Below are positions 54,174 to 64,000 of a stretch of DNA of 64,000 bases, piece after piece (position 1 is the first letter of the stretch; each line of letters starts with the position of its first letter). Position numbers and translations under genes: made by a program. A model generated the notes under the pieces. The model made no database searches. It was given only the letters and a program-made list of their open reading frames with translations, and had not been told where the DNA came from. The stretch lies in contig NC_086175.1 of assembly GCF_023053635.1 (NCBI RefSeq), forward strand, positions 122,028,740 through 122,092,739, written 5' to 3'. This DNA is from Elgaria multicarinata webbii. Its lineage: Eukaryota; Chordata; Lepidosauria; Squamata; Anguidae.

Positions 54174-54724
54174 TAAGCATGTCTGGAGCTCTTTGTCAGG
54201 GAAATGCAGATGCAGGAAGCAAATTGGGCATTAGAATATTTAAGCAAACTTAGTGGTAATTCCATTTGAGGGCATCAGATTGTGTTCCTAGAACTGGAAT
54301 TGGCAGAAGTCCAAAGCCTTCAAGTTCTGCCCCAAGCAGGGCTGCTGTCTCACCATGCTCACATCATGCTGTTCCTTAAGAGGGTGAAGGCACATGATCA
54401 GGAAGAGTTTGCTGCCAGAGGCAGCAAGCAGGTGAGAGTGGCTCCTTTGCACAGTTCCTTCTGATGTTGCTGTCTGCTGCCTCTGCTCCCAGAGTAGGAA
54501 TCAAGGGGCTGGCAACCCACCCACCCCCCATCCCTTGGGTATCCCCCCTGCATTTCTGTGCTCTGCATGGGGGAGGCCTTTCTGTTGTGGCCAGCATAGA
54601 AACCTAGCCTCCCTGCTTTTTTACTCATAAGAACCATCCCTCCTCTGCCAGTCTGCTCTTAGGAGTAAAAAGCAGGTTAGTAACTCTTGCAGACAAACAT
54701 GACATCATTGTTGTTCTTGTTGTT

Positions 54725-55100
54725 ATTACTACTACTAATTACATTTGTATACCGCCCCATAGCCGAAGCTCTCTGGGCAGTTTACATAGGATAAAAACAA
54801 TATACAAAAATTCGAAACCACAAAAGCAAACCCAAGCTAATTACATATTGCTAAATGCTTAGGAGAAGAGAAAAGTCTAGACTTGGCGCCGAAAAGATAA
54901 TGTCTGTGCCAGGCGGGCCTCGTCAGGGAGATTGTTCCACAATTGGGGGGGGGGGGAGGCACCACAGAAAAGGCCCTCTCTCTTGTTGCCGTCCTCCGAG
55001 CTTCCCTCAGTGTAGCCACCCGGAGGAGGACCTTGGATGTTGAACGCAGTGTACGGGTAGGTTCATGTCGGGAGAGGCGTTCCGTCAAGGCAAACCAAGT
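54725..55100 (-). mobile_element. L2-like LINE (family A), 3' end, antisense
   Basis: Reverse of the family A snap-back (TATACCGCCCCATAGCCGAA) followed by the C-terminal codons (minus strand: TERLSRHEPTRTLRSTSKV). It contains a run of about 13 G near 54946. Confidence 0.85.
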
Positions 55101-55156
55101 CAACAGTGGTTTGCCTTGTATATGAGCAAGATACGTGCTTGAGAGTTAAAATGCTT

Positions 55157-55268
55157 ATATTATTTATTTTTATTTATTTATTTATATAGCACCATCAATG
55201 TACATGGTGCTGTACAGAGTAAAACAGTAAATCGCAAGACCCTGCCGCATAGGCTTACAATCTAATAT
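55157..55268 (-). mobile_element. L2-like LINE (family B) tail fragment, antisense
   Basis: About 110 bp matching the family B terminal 3' UTR in reverse (TAGCACCATCAATGTACATG; GCATAGGCTTACAATCTA). Confidence 0.8.
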
Positions 55269-55582
55269 AGCAATAGGTTGAGCCATAAATGGAGCTTTAC
55301 TGAATTACCTCTTCATTTTTCAAAGGAATCCGGATAATGTGCATCTGTCTCCTAAATAAATTGATACGAAGCGGCTACCATTACTTCTGAAACGTAAGTA
55401 TCACTAGTGGGAAGGCTGTGGGGTTGAAAATTCCCTAATTATAAGCTGTTGCTTGTCTTCCTTCGCTGTGTAAAGGGAGTTGTGCAAATATGTTCTAACC
55501 CCCTCTAGAGGGAGGTTGAACTTTAAAGACACTCTGTGTCAAACTAAAACACATTCTTTTCATAGTAGAGGCTATGGCAAGG

Positions 55583-55650
55583 AGTTATGATGATTGGCAA
55601 GATGTTCAACTGCTCTGAAAGGAGTGAATGATAAACAGCCGTTCTGAACA
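55583..55650 (+). ncRNA. Candidate C/D box snoRNA
   Basis: C box ATGATGA at 55587-55593, D' CTGA at 55615-55618, C'-like GTGAATGA at 55624-55631 and D CTGA at 55644-55647. Spacing fits a short C/D snoRNA, and it falls in an intron of the TAF1D host tail. The terminal stem is poor, so this could be chance. Human TAF1D hosts two C/D snoRNAs (SNORD5, SNORD6). Confidence 0.35.
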
Positions 55651-56406
55651 TGCTGATTGACCAAACTAGTCTATCTGAGATAGCTAAGTGTTTGATTATT
55701 TGTTTTGCAAAGGAAAACCTGGAATTCTGCATAGCCAAACTGGGACTTGGACAAATAGATGTGCTGCTGTGTAGATCGGGGTGAGCGGAACGTAGATCTC
55801 CAGATGTTCTGGACTCTTAATTCCAATAAACTCCTGCCGGGCATGGTCAACGGTCAGGAATGTTGGGAATTGAAGTCCGAAACATCAGGAGATCTACCTC
55901 CTGCCCCCCACCCGGTGTAGATGACTCTCAAACCTATGGCAGATAAGTTTTACAAATGTGGTGTCCTCCTGTGGGAACCCTGAACAGATCATACTCTGGA
56001 GTTCTTCATTTGCCTAGCAATGCGGGAAAGCCCTGATTTATCAGCCAGCCTCTGTTTTCAGGAGTTCAAGCCGGTCTCCTGCTCAAATATGAGCTGCTTG
56101 CATACAATTACTTTTTGGGGATTGGTCTCTGCAGACTTGGGATGGGAATAGTTAGTAAAGAGCAGGAGTCTTCAAGAAGCCGATTCTGCGGAAGTATCTT
56201 TGCACTGACCTTGCTTGATGTATGTTCTTACATGGCTGCAAACTGGCAGCTGTCTCTTTCAGGTAGGAAATGCGGCATAAGTGCAATGGAGCTGCTCCAG
56301 CTGAGGAAACTGAGGCACATTGAAGTATGGAAGCTTGTTTTAGCTTAATTTTTAAAGTAATCGCTTTTGGGGGGGGGGGTAGGACACTGGCTAGGAATTA
56401 TGGGAA

Positions 56407-58350
56407 TTGCTCTCCCAACACCTTGGGAGAGATGGGCGAGAGATGGTGGAACCCTCGGTAGCACGCTGTGACAAATTTGCACGGCACTTTGAAGATAAAG
56501 TCGCTCAGATTCGTCATGAATTGGACACCACACTTAATGCAGCTCCACTAGTAGAGGTGTTCAGAGCGCCGTCCGGTTCAGTTTTATTGGATGAGTTTCA
56601 GTTAGTGAGGCCCGAGGATGTGGACAAGGTGCTTGGCCAAGTCCGGTCGACCACCTGTGTGCTTGACCCTTGCCCCTCATGGCTCATTACATCAAATAAG
56701 GAGGGGATCGCCGGCTGGGTCCAGGAGGTTGTAAATGCCTCCTTGAGAGAGGGAGTGGTGCCGGCCTCTTTAAAAGAGGCGGTAATTAGACCACTCCTGA
56801 AGAAGCCTAATCTGGACCCGGAGGATGTTAACAACTATAGGCCGGTGGCTAATATCCCTTTCCTGGGCAAGGTGCTTGAGCGGGTGGTTGCAGGACAACT
56901 CCAGGCACTCTTGAATGAAACGGATTATCTAGATCCATTTCAATCGGGCTTCAGGCCTGGTTTTGGAACGGAAACTGCCTTGGTCGCCCTGTGGGATGAC
57001 CTCTGTCGGGAGAGAGACAGGGGGAGTGCGACCCTGTTGGTTCTCCTGGACCTCTCAGCGGCCTTCGATACCATCGACCATGGTATCCTTCTGGATAGGT
57101 TGTCTGAGCTGGGAGTTGGAGGTACTGCGTTGCAGTGGTTCCGCTCCTACTTGGATGGCCGATTCCAGAAGGTGGTGCTGGGGGATTATTGCTCTGTGCC
57201 GTGGCACCTAAGCCATGGGGTTCCACAGGGCTCTATCTTATCCCCTATGCTGTTTAACATATACATGAAGCCGCTGGGGGAGGTTATCCGGAGATGTGGA
57301 CTGAGGTGTCATCAATATGCGGATGATACCCAGCTCTACCTTTCCTTTTCATCAAACTGAACCAGTGTCTGGGCACGGTAATGGACTGGATGAGGGCTAA
57401 TAAACTGAGACTCAATCCAGACAAGACGGAGGTACTGTTAGCGGGTGGTTCTTCTGTCCGGCGAGGTGATGTTTGCCCTGTCCTGGACGGGGTTGCACTC
57501 CCCCTAAAGGATCGGGTCCGTAGTTTGGGGGTGCTCTTGGATCCAGAACTGTCACTTGAGGCACAGGTGAACTCAGTGGCAAAGAGCACCTTTTATCAGC
57601 TCAGGCTGATATACCAGCTGCGCCCTTATCTGGACAGAGATAGCTTAGCTACAGTTATCCATGCTCTGATAACCTCTCGTTTGGATTACTGCAATGCGTT
57701 ATACGTGGGGCTGCCTTTGAAAACGGTCCGGAAACTTCAACTGGTGCAAAACAGGGCAGCAAGGTTATTAACAGGGACTGGCCGGCGAGATCACATTACG
57801 CCAGTCCTTTTACAACTTCACTGGCTGCCAGTCCAGGTCCGGGCCCAATTCAAAGTGCTGGTATTAACATTTAAAGCCCTAAACGGTTTGGGGCCAGGTT
57901 ATCTGAAGGAACGCCTCCTCCCATATGTACCTACCCGGACCTTAAGATCATCTACAGGGGGCCTTCTCCATGAGCCCCTGCCAAAGGAAGTGAGGCAGGT
58001 GGCTACTAGGAGGAGGGCTTTCTCCGCTGTGGCACCCCGGTTGTGGAACGAGCTCCCCAGAGAGGTCCGCTTGGCGCCTACACTGTACTGCTTTCGTCGC
58101 CAGCTGAAGACCTTTTTATTCACTCAGTATTTTAACACTTAATTTTAACTTAAATTTAAATTTTACTGTTTTAACTCTGTATTTTAATCCTATATCAACT
58201 TTGCTGTGTGGTTTTATCCTGGTTGCGCTTTTTATACTGTATTTCGTAATTGTGTTTTAAACTGTTGGGTGTTTTACTGTGGTTTTAATTTTTGTGAACC
58301 GCCCAGAGAGCTTCGGCTATTGGGCGGTATAAAAATGTAATAAATAAATA
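56407..58350 (+). mobile_element. L2-like LINE (family A), 5'-truncated but with most of the reverse transcriptase
   Basis: The 56407-57357 frame shows RT blocks: NYRPVANIPFLGKVLERVV, FQSGFRPGFGTETAL, LLDLSAAFDTIDHGIL, GVPQGSILSPMLFNIY and the catalytic QYADDTQLYLSF. A second frame, 57381-58142, carries the C-terminal half (LGVLLDPELSLEAQV, LDYCNALYVGLPLKT, RLWNELPREVRLAPT). Compared with the copy at 25.3 kb, about 30 bp is missing at 57355, just after the YADD block, which breaks the frame. The 5' endonuclease part is absent. The 3' UTR ends with a conserved snap-back (ACCGCCCAGAGAGCTTCGG, then GGGCGGTATA) and an (AAAT)n tail. The clade (L2/CR1 group) is by motif only. Confidence 0.9.
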
Positions 58351-58512
58351 AATAAATAAATTGTGGGCTGGAGGTTGGGCAAGTCTGCTCTAGGATTATA
58401 GCTGTATATTCCAAGAGTTTACTATTCAAAACGTAAGATTGCAGAACAATCCCTGTCTCGTGCCACAAACAGGTTGATAGAAACCTGTTAACGCTGTTGG
58501 GAGAAGTCTACT

Positions 58513-58638
58513 GTTGAGGCCTATCCCGATGGGGCCTTGCTGTAGGTTCGTGTCGTTGGAAATGCCTCAAAGAGCAAACTTGCGGTTTCGCTTTACCCAT
58601 CAAACTATGTGTTAGATTGGTGGGATAAAACCACAAGA
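58513..58638 (+). ncRNA. H/ACA box snoRNA
   Basis: The 5' hairpin closes with TGAGGC (58515-58520) and GCCTCA (58564-58569). The H box AGAGCA is at 58571-58576. The 3' hairpin has a lower stem GGTTT with AAACC and an upper stem CCCATCAA (58596-58603) with TTGGTGGG (58617-58624), then ACA at 58633-58635 and three more bases. The 3' end is 73 nt upstream of the acceptor-flanked host exon at 58712, the usual spacing for intronic snoRNAs. An L2-like LINE ends only about 160 bp upstream. Confidence 0.8.
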
Positions 58639-59434
58639 CAATTAAATATTGAGTTATTTCAACATGCACCCCTAAGGATGGGCACTAAGGATTATTGTCA
58701 TCTCCCTGCAGGTGCGGTCATCATTGCAATCCTGCCAGTCTTACTGAAATAATTTTCATGAAAAGGTAATGTTCCTAAATCTCGGTTGTATCCATATATT
58801 GCAACTATAACCTGCTGAGCTAGACACAGCTTTCATAAAATGCTCTGGAAGAACCTCCAAAGCAGAGTAGCATGAATGTACAAATGTTCTTGGTTGTAGA
58901 ATAGCAAACTTGCCAATGACTGGGGAGTGCCATGAAGATGGTTTAAAATCATCCTAAGTTTTACAGGAAGCCACGGACTGTATCCTGGGTCAGTATCCAC
59001 AGTTGTGACCCCATGATAGTTCTAAGAGCTTTCTCTAGCTGTCCCCCTTGCTTAGTAACAGGATACGTCCATTTCCAGAACACCAGAAATAAACCGACTC
59101 ATCTGTAGTGAAAGTGGACGGAGGTTTGGGCTTGGATCAGGGAAGTCCCCGCTTGGCCATGAAGATTACTAGTTGACCTTGAGCCACTCAAAGATAAATT
59201 GGGAAGACTGTACTACTATTGTAATAAATAAAATAAGCTCTCTGGAGGAAGTGCAGGATACAAATAAATGCCCATTGCCTGCATTTTTCTGTGTCATACC
59301 CATAATATGTTAAATAGAATATTAACCACAGCAGGAAACCAGTCATCTATTGCTCTTCAGTTCTTTACATCAAAGCGGGTATCCAAGCAGCAACAAACCA
59401 TGGCAGTGTAGAAAGCATACATTTAAAACTACAT

Positions 59435-59524
59435 AGGGTTATGTTACCTGGTCTCTACCAAGGCTGCTAGGAAATTCCATTTCTGGTATGCTGTGGACGT
59501 GACCGGAAAATAACTCCTACAGAT
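59435..59524 (+). ncRNA. Possible 3' half of an H/ACA snoRNA
   Basis: A strong stem TTTCTGGT with ACCGGAAA sits inside AGGA with TCCT (or AGGGTTAT with ATAACTCCT), followed by ACA at 59519-59521. No convincing 5' hairpin or H box was found. The end is only 22 nt from the acceptor at 59546, which is too close for normal processing. Weak call. Confidence 0.25.
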
Positions 59525-59589
59525 TTTTGTCTTGCTGCTCTTGTAGCATCAGATCTGCTGGAAACATTTGACAAAAGCTGGAATGGGAG

Positions 59590-60267
59590 GCCTGCATGCA
59601 CTGGTTATTTCACGGTTGGACTACTGCAACCTTCTTCTCTCTGGCCTTCCTTCTTCCCACATCAGTCCTTTGGTTTCTGTTCACCACTCTGCCGCAAAGA
59701 TCATCTTCTTGGCTCGCCGCTCTGACCATGTTACTCCGCTTCTGAAATCTCTTCATTGGCTTCCAATTCACTTCAGAATCCAATATAAACTTCTCCTGTT
59801 AACCTTCAAAGCTTTTCACTGTCTAGCTCCTTCCTATCTCTCCTCTCTCATCTCACACTATTGCCCCGCTCGTGCTCTTCGCTCCTCTGATGCCATGTTT
59901 CTCGCCTGCCCAAGGGCCTCTACTTCCCTTGCTCGGCTCCGTCCATTTTCTTCTGCTGCCCCTTACGCCTGGAACGCTCTTCCAGAACATTTGAGAACTA
60001 CAAGTTCAATCGCAGCTTTTAAAGCTCAACTAAAAACTTTTCTTTTTCCTAAATCTTTTAAAACTTGATGTTGTGCAGACTTTATACTGTAAGTTTTACC
60101 CTACCCAGTGCCTGTTTACCCTACCCTGTGCCTGTTTGCCTTCTCTTCCCCTCCTTATTGTTTTACTATGATTTTATTAGATTGTAAGCCTATGCGGCAG
60201 GGTCTTGCTATTTACTGTTTTACTCTGTACAGCACCATGTACATAGATGGTGCTATATAAATAAATA

Positions 60268-60319
<52 letters not shown>
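59590..60319 (+). mobile_element. L2-like LINE (family B), 3' end with long (AAT)n tail
   Basis: Nearly identical to the copy at 32.0-32.8 kb in both coding part (59615-60068) and 3' UTR, ending in a long AAT run at 60267-60319. It is inserted into the TAF1D host tail, probably into or beside the exon starting at 59547. Confidence 0.88.
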
Positions 60320-60589
60320 GCTGCAACCCAAAGAACCCTGTTAGAGACCTATCCAACTTTTGTGATGTTAAATTCCCCTGCAGATGCTATTCAGGCTACT
60401 TAAAAGTTCAGTTTCCTAGAATTATTTAATGCTAACTTATGTGCTAACTATATTTTCCAGCATCTATCGACAATGAGTCACTAATAGAAAATCAGCAACG
60501 AAATCTAAAATGAAAACTGCAAGACAAGCAGAAAGTGGGCCCCAGCTAGGGCTAAAGGTAAAGATGGATGCTGTTGGTTCTCCTTATTA

Positions 60590-60720
60590 AAAGGTCACTT
60601 CAAAGAGGGCTGTATCCTGTTTAACAAGCAGCTCTTAACGCAGTGACCTAATACAGAAATCCTCTGCAGGATATCAAGGGTACTTGGTGTGCTCTGTGGT
60701 CTAGACCAGAGGAGACATTC
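60590..60720 (+). ncRNA. H/ACA box snoRNA
   Basis: The 5' hairpin closes with AGGTCAC (60592-60598) and GTGACCT (60643-60649); its upper stem is AAGAG..CTG with CAG..CTCTT. The H box ACAGAA is at 60653-60658. The 3' hairpin closes with TCCTCTG (60660-60666) and CAGAGGA (60707-60713); its upper stem is ATCAAG with CTTGGT over GGTA. ACA is at 60715-60717, exactly three bases from the end. It begins 33 nt past the host exon 60461-60557. This is the cleanest fold in the window. Confidence 0.85.
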
Positions 60721-61215
60721 TGTTGAATCTGAAGTATTTGGACAGATGCTTCACAGGGGAATTTGGGGTGGCGTTGATTAAATTTGAGGCTCTTCAGCTG
60801 GTAGAGTTTGAGAGGAAAGGGGACCTGTGATCAACTTCAACCACTGCTGTGGGCAGGTAAAGGGAGTGCAGGTAATCCAACCTGTTCAGAAATTGAATTT
60901 TGCAAATAGGAAATTATGGTTCTGGCTAGGACTAGCATTCATTATACCATTCTTCTGCATTCTAAAAGTGTAATGTTTCAGTTCTAGGTATTGAACCATT
61001 GAAGAATACTGGAAGAACTTGAAACAAGTGGGCTTGCTCTTCTATCAATTATTCTGGCATAAAACAATTCTTGGATACTTCTTGATGAATTGACTCATCT
61101 ACCACTTCCTTACTAAAGCTTCAAATGCGTGATTTACAAACCAGTGACTTGCTTGGCATCACTCACTTGTAGTTCTTAAACAGCTGTCGAATAAATAAAG
61201 CTTAGCCGTATTTAA

Positions 61216-62959
61216 ATTTGTCCTCATATTTTCTGTTTCTCGCACACATTTGGGTAGCTCTGCCTCCTTGTATGCGTTCTATAAGGCAACACAGTCAGGA
61301 AGCCACTATTAAATGTTTTTGATTCATGTCATGTTCAGCTTCCAATATAGTGGCTTTGATTCAGGTTGGTAAAGTTTTAGTAACCAATTATTGCAGGGTT
61401 GGGTGGTTGATGGAGCTTTGTGATTTGCAGTAGATCCTACTTATATTGGTTTAACAATAGCAACAACAACAAAATAAAGCTGTGCACAAATACCGCCTGC
61501 CCCCGTTGCTTTGGAGCTTCTGAATCTGCCCCAATCAGAAGTGAGATTTGGACACCCAAAGCGGTTGGCCATTGTGGGTTTCTGCACCCCCTTCAAGCAG
61601 TGACAGGCGAGGCCAAGTGGGTGTCCATTAGACTTTAAGATGGGGGTTCTGTATTTCTTCGATCTAAAGTTGCAAACTATGGTGGCCATAAAAGGCCATC
61701 ACAGAGCTCAGGTTGACTTTCATCCTTGGATGACTTGGACCAGGAACACCAAGAGTAGACCCCAGCCCCATGTTTATCCCAACGCCCCCTTTTTTGTGTT
61801 AAAATCAGCCACTGTTCTTGAAGGATTTAAGCTGCATTCCTTAGCCTGCCCAGTAGATGGAAATGCAATCCTTGCAAACCAGACCAGTTTGGGTTGCAGC
61901 TGATGAATTCCTCTATGTCTGCAAGCCAACCGTTTTCTTTAGCTTCTGGCCGCCTTCGCTTCTGGATAATGGAGATGTAGATCCTACAAATGATTGCAAA
62001 ATGCTGTTACCACCCACCTGGATCAGGTTGGGGGCCAGCATCCTAAGTGGAGCAGATGAGATCAACCTCTTGACTCCACCTCCCTGTCCCAGATACAGAA
62101 GTAGGGACCACAGCCAAACCCTCAAGGAAATAGACAAATGCATCTGTTACTCTTTTAGGGAATGATGTTGGCACTCTACCGTCCATCTCCTGCCATTTGA
62201 CAGACTGCTGCTTTTACCAAAATCTGTTCCAGAAAGGGAAAGTGAAGCCCTCCCTAAGGAGACTCCTCCCACTTATTCCTTCTGGCAAAGGCAGTGGCAA
62301 GTGGAATGATCTGGACCAATGTACGAACCCATTCTAGCCCCATTCCACAGGTCTCAAGAACTCTTCTTTCTTTTGCCCCACGCTCTCACCTTAGAGAAGA
62401 CCTGGCATAAATTGGATGTGCACAGAGCGCTTAAAACTTGCATACAATGCATGAAGTTGATCAGAGAAAGCAATTTGTGTCTGTTTACCCCACCCATGGG
62501 GGTGGAAAGGCTTCATGTCTTTACAGGTGGCTTAAGGTGTATCGCCATGGTATAAGAGGCATGACACTTGTGAAAGCCCCTGCATGTCCAGATCAGCTGC
62601 TACATCTGCTTTCACCCCCAGCAGTACCACCATCATTGGAAATAGTCCTGCTATGGCTAGATTAAGCTCAGGCTAAACTTAAGGGGAAACCCAAAACCAA
62701 GTCGATCAGCAGGCAGTGGTGAAAAGCAGTTTTATCAAGCAAGAGGGAGTAATCCAAAAGAGCCAAAAGTCAAAATACAAATAAGCGGTCAGATGCAATA
62801 TGCAGGCCAAGAAGCAGGTTCAATCACAAGGTAACGTCAGGAAAAGATGCAAGGCAGTAGTAGATGTTGAAGATCTTGTTTCCAACTGTGGCTAGGAAAA
62901 CCCGGAAGGCTTTTAACACTATTGAGCCCCACTCAGGACTCAGCTGCAATACATTGACT
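61216..62959. other. Unassigned intergenic sequence past the TAF1D tail
   Basis: Short open frames on both strands, none with a domain or a plausible splice pattern. Human synteny predicts the CEP295 3' end on the minus strand near here, but I see no exon of it. 63401-64000 is equally blank. Confidence 0.45.
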
Positions 62960-62967
62960 GTTTAGAG

Positions 62968-63270
62968 CAGTGGTTCTCAACCTTCCTAATGCCGCGACCC
63001 TTTAATACAGTTCCTCATGTTGTGGTGACCCCCAACCATAAAATTATTTTCGTTCTTCTCTACACGATCCATTGTCATGGGATGGTTTGCTAATGAAAAT
63101 AATACATAACAATAGCTTTAATAATACAAAAGATGATACATGACATAGTTCAGTCAATACAGTTTCCTAAAACCATCGGAAATATGTGTTTTCCGATGGT
63201 CTTAGGCGACCCCTGTGAAAGGGTCATTCGACCCCCAAAGGGGTCCCAACCCACAGGTTGAGAACCGCTG
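62968..63270. mobile_element. SPIN-like hAT transposon, non-autonomous, with 8-bp target duplication
   Basis: Left end CAGTGGTTCTCAACCTTCCT, right end AGGTTGAGAACCGCTG. Internal TTCCGATGGTCTTAGGCGAC and GACCCCCAAAGGGGTC match the ends I recall for SPACE INVADERS (SPIN) elements. It is 303 bp, has no transposase, and is flanked on both sides by GTTTAGAG (62960-62967 and 63271-63278). Confidence 0.88.
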
Positions 63271-64000
63271 GTTTAGAGGATACATTAAGCCACGGTGATT
63301 AAGCATTTTGAGCTAAATATGACTTTGCATGTTGTGTGCACCATTCCTAACCACAGTTTAAACACACTAACCATTTGCTGCAAAAGGGTTGGCTGGACAG
63401 ACCCCTCGAGTAGTTTTAGCCAGTGAACACTCCTCACAGGAGCCCTACTGGTCTGTTGCTTGGGGCAATGATGGTCCTGGAGTTCCCTCCCCAGCAGGGA
63501 TGGCCCTGCAGCCATCTACTCTGAGGGCCTAGGCTCCTCCTGGTCTGGTAATAGTGACTGATCTGGGGGTGCCCTCAATTTCTGGGAGCTATAGCTTTTC
63601 CTCTTAGCACTTCTCCAGTGGGGGCATGACATCATCTATAGGGCAGCGACTGGACCACACTGGACACATGCACAGAAGCAACATTTGGAAGAAAACTACT
63701 GCAACACCTCAGATGTCTCCCACTTCACCCCCTCCCAAGTGATTGATTAGATTTAGCACATTCCAATCTTGGATGACTCCTTTTGTCGCATCTGGTTTGG
63801 TGAGGGGGAGGCATCCAGTCTACACATCCTAAAACATTAACAAGCAGAACCACCTGGTAGGTTAGTGAGGCCTCACTACCTGCGGGTGCCTTTATGCCTC
63901 TTCCTACTAGGTTCAACTGGTGGGGGACAATTTCCCCTTATTTTCTTCCTAGTGCTTGCAGCAGATTCCTCAGCTAGGACAGCTCTTGCATTTTTCATAG

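Larger units (their letters stand above)
52357..61215 (+). other. TAF1D: Chain of noncoding 3' exons: TAF1D snoRNA-host tail
   Basis: Past the TAF1D stop there is a series of short segments bounded by a polypyrimidine-AG and a good donor: 52357-52404 (donor GTGAGT), 53120-53169 (GTAAGT), 53886-53930 (GTAAGT), 55326-55393 (GTAAGT; weak AAAG acceptor), 56263-56324 (weaker), 58712-58765 (GTAATG), an acceptor at 59547, 60461-60557 (GTAAAG), and a last exon from about 61119 with AATAAATAAA at 61190-61199. No conserved reading frame runs through them. Foldable snoRNAs lie in the introns between. Human TAF1D is known to host several snoRNAs in introns of extended noncoding isoforms, so I read this as the same arrangement. 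Exon borders are predictions. Confidence 0.6.

Noticed and set aside
61857-62165. 102-codon open frame considered as a CEP295 or other gene exon
   Set aside because: No family resemblance, wrong strand for CEP295, and an overlapping open frame of similar length on the other strand.
62670-62959. Purine-rich stretch considered as part of a retroelement
   Set aside because: No terminal repeats, primer site or coding motif could be recognised.

Overview
This window is vertebrate nuclear DNA, most likely from a squamate reptile (a lizard-like genome). It is AT-rich and intron-rich. It is packed with CR1 and L2-like LINEs, tRNA-derived SINEs of squamate type, and many short palindromic DNA-transposon relics, including one close match to the horizontally spread SPIN hAT family. 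Species cannot be fixed from the sequence.

Three host genes can be traced exon by exon. They sit in the order and orientations I recall for human 11q21. MED17 (Mediator subunit 17) runs on the minus strand from an ATG at 23714 to a stop at 6825, with 12 coding exons and 647 codons. C11orf54 (PTD012/DUF1907 zinc-binding ester hydrolase) runs on the minus strand from 39915 to 28257, with 8 coding exons and 316 codons. TAF1D (RNA polymerase I SL1 subunit) runs on the plus strand from 44983 to 51432, with 6 coding exons and 272 codons. C11orf54 and TAF1D diverge from a shared CpG-rich promoter at about 42.59-42.89 kb. All junctions used are GT-AG and the phases close, so all three genes look intact.

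Downstream of the TAF1D stop (52.3-61.2 kb) lies a chain of short untranslated exons with good splice sites. In the introns between them I can fold three convincing H/ACA box snoRNAs (52.68, 58.51 and 60.59 kb) and three weaker candidates. Human TAF1D is a known multi-snoRNA host, so this is very probably the same host unit, though individual names could not be assigned.

Layout: 1-6.8 kb is repeats and the MED17 3' side (no VSTM5 exon seen). 6.8-23.9 kb is MED17, with a 1.9 kb minisatellite of a 42-43 bp unit filling the 5' part of intron 1. 24-27.6 kb is intergenic, with a 5'-truncated LINE. 27.6-42.6 kb is C11orf54. 42.6-61.2 kb is TAF1D and its snoRNA-host tail. 61.2-64 kb is intergenic with a SPIN-like insertion (no CEP295 exon recognised).

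No RNA virus-like, LTR or Polinton element and no CRISPR or bacterial gene was recognised. All homology statements rest on reading the sequence against remembered families; no search was run.
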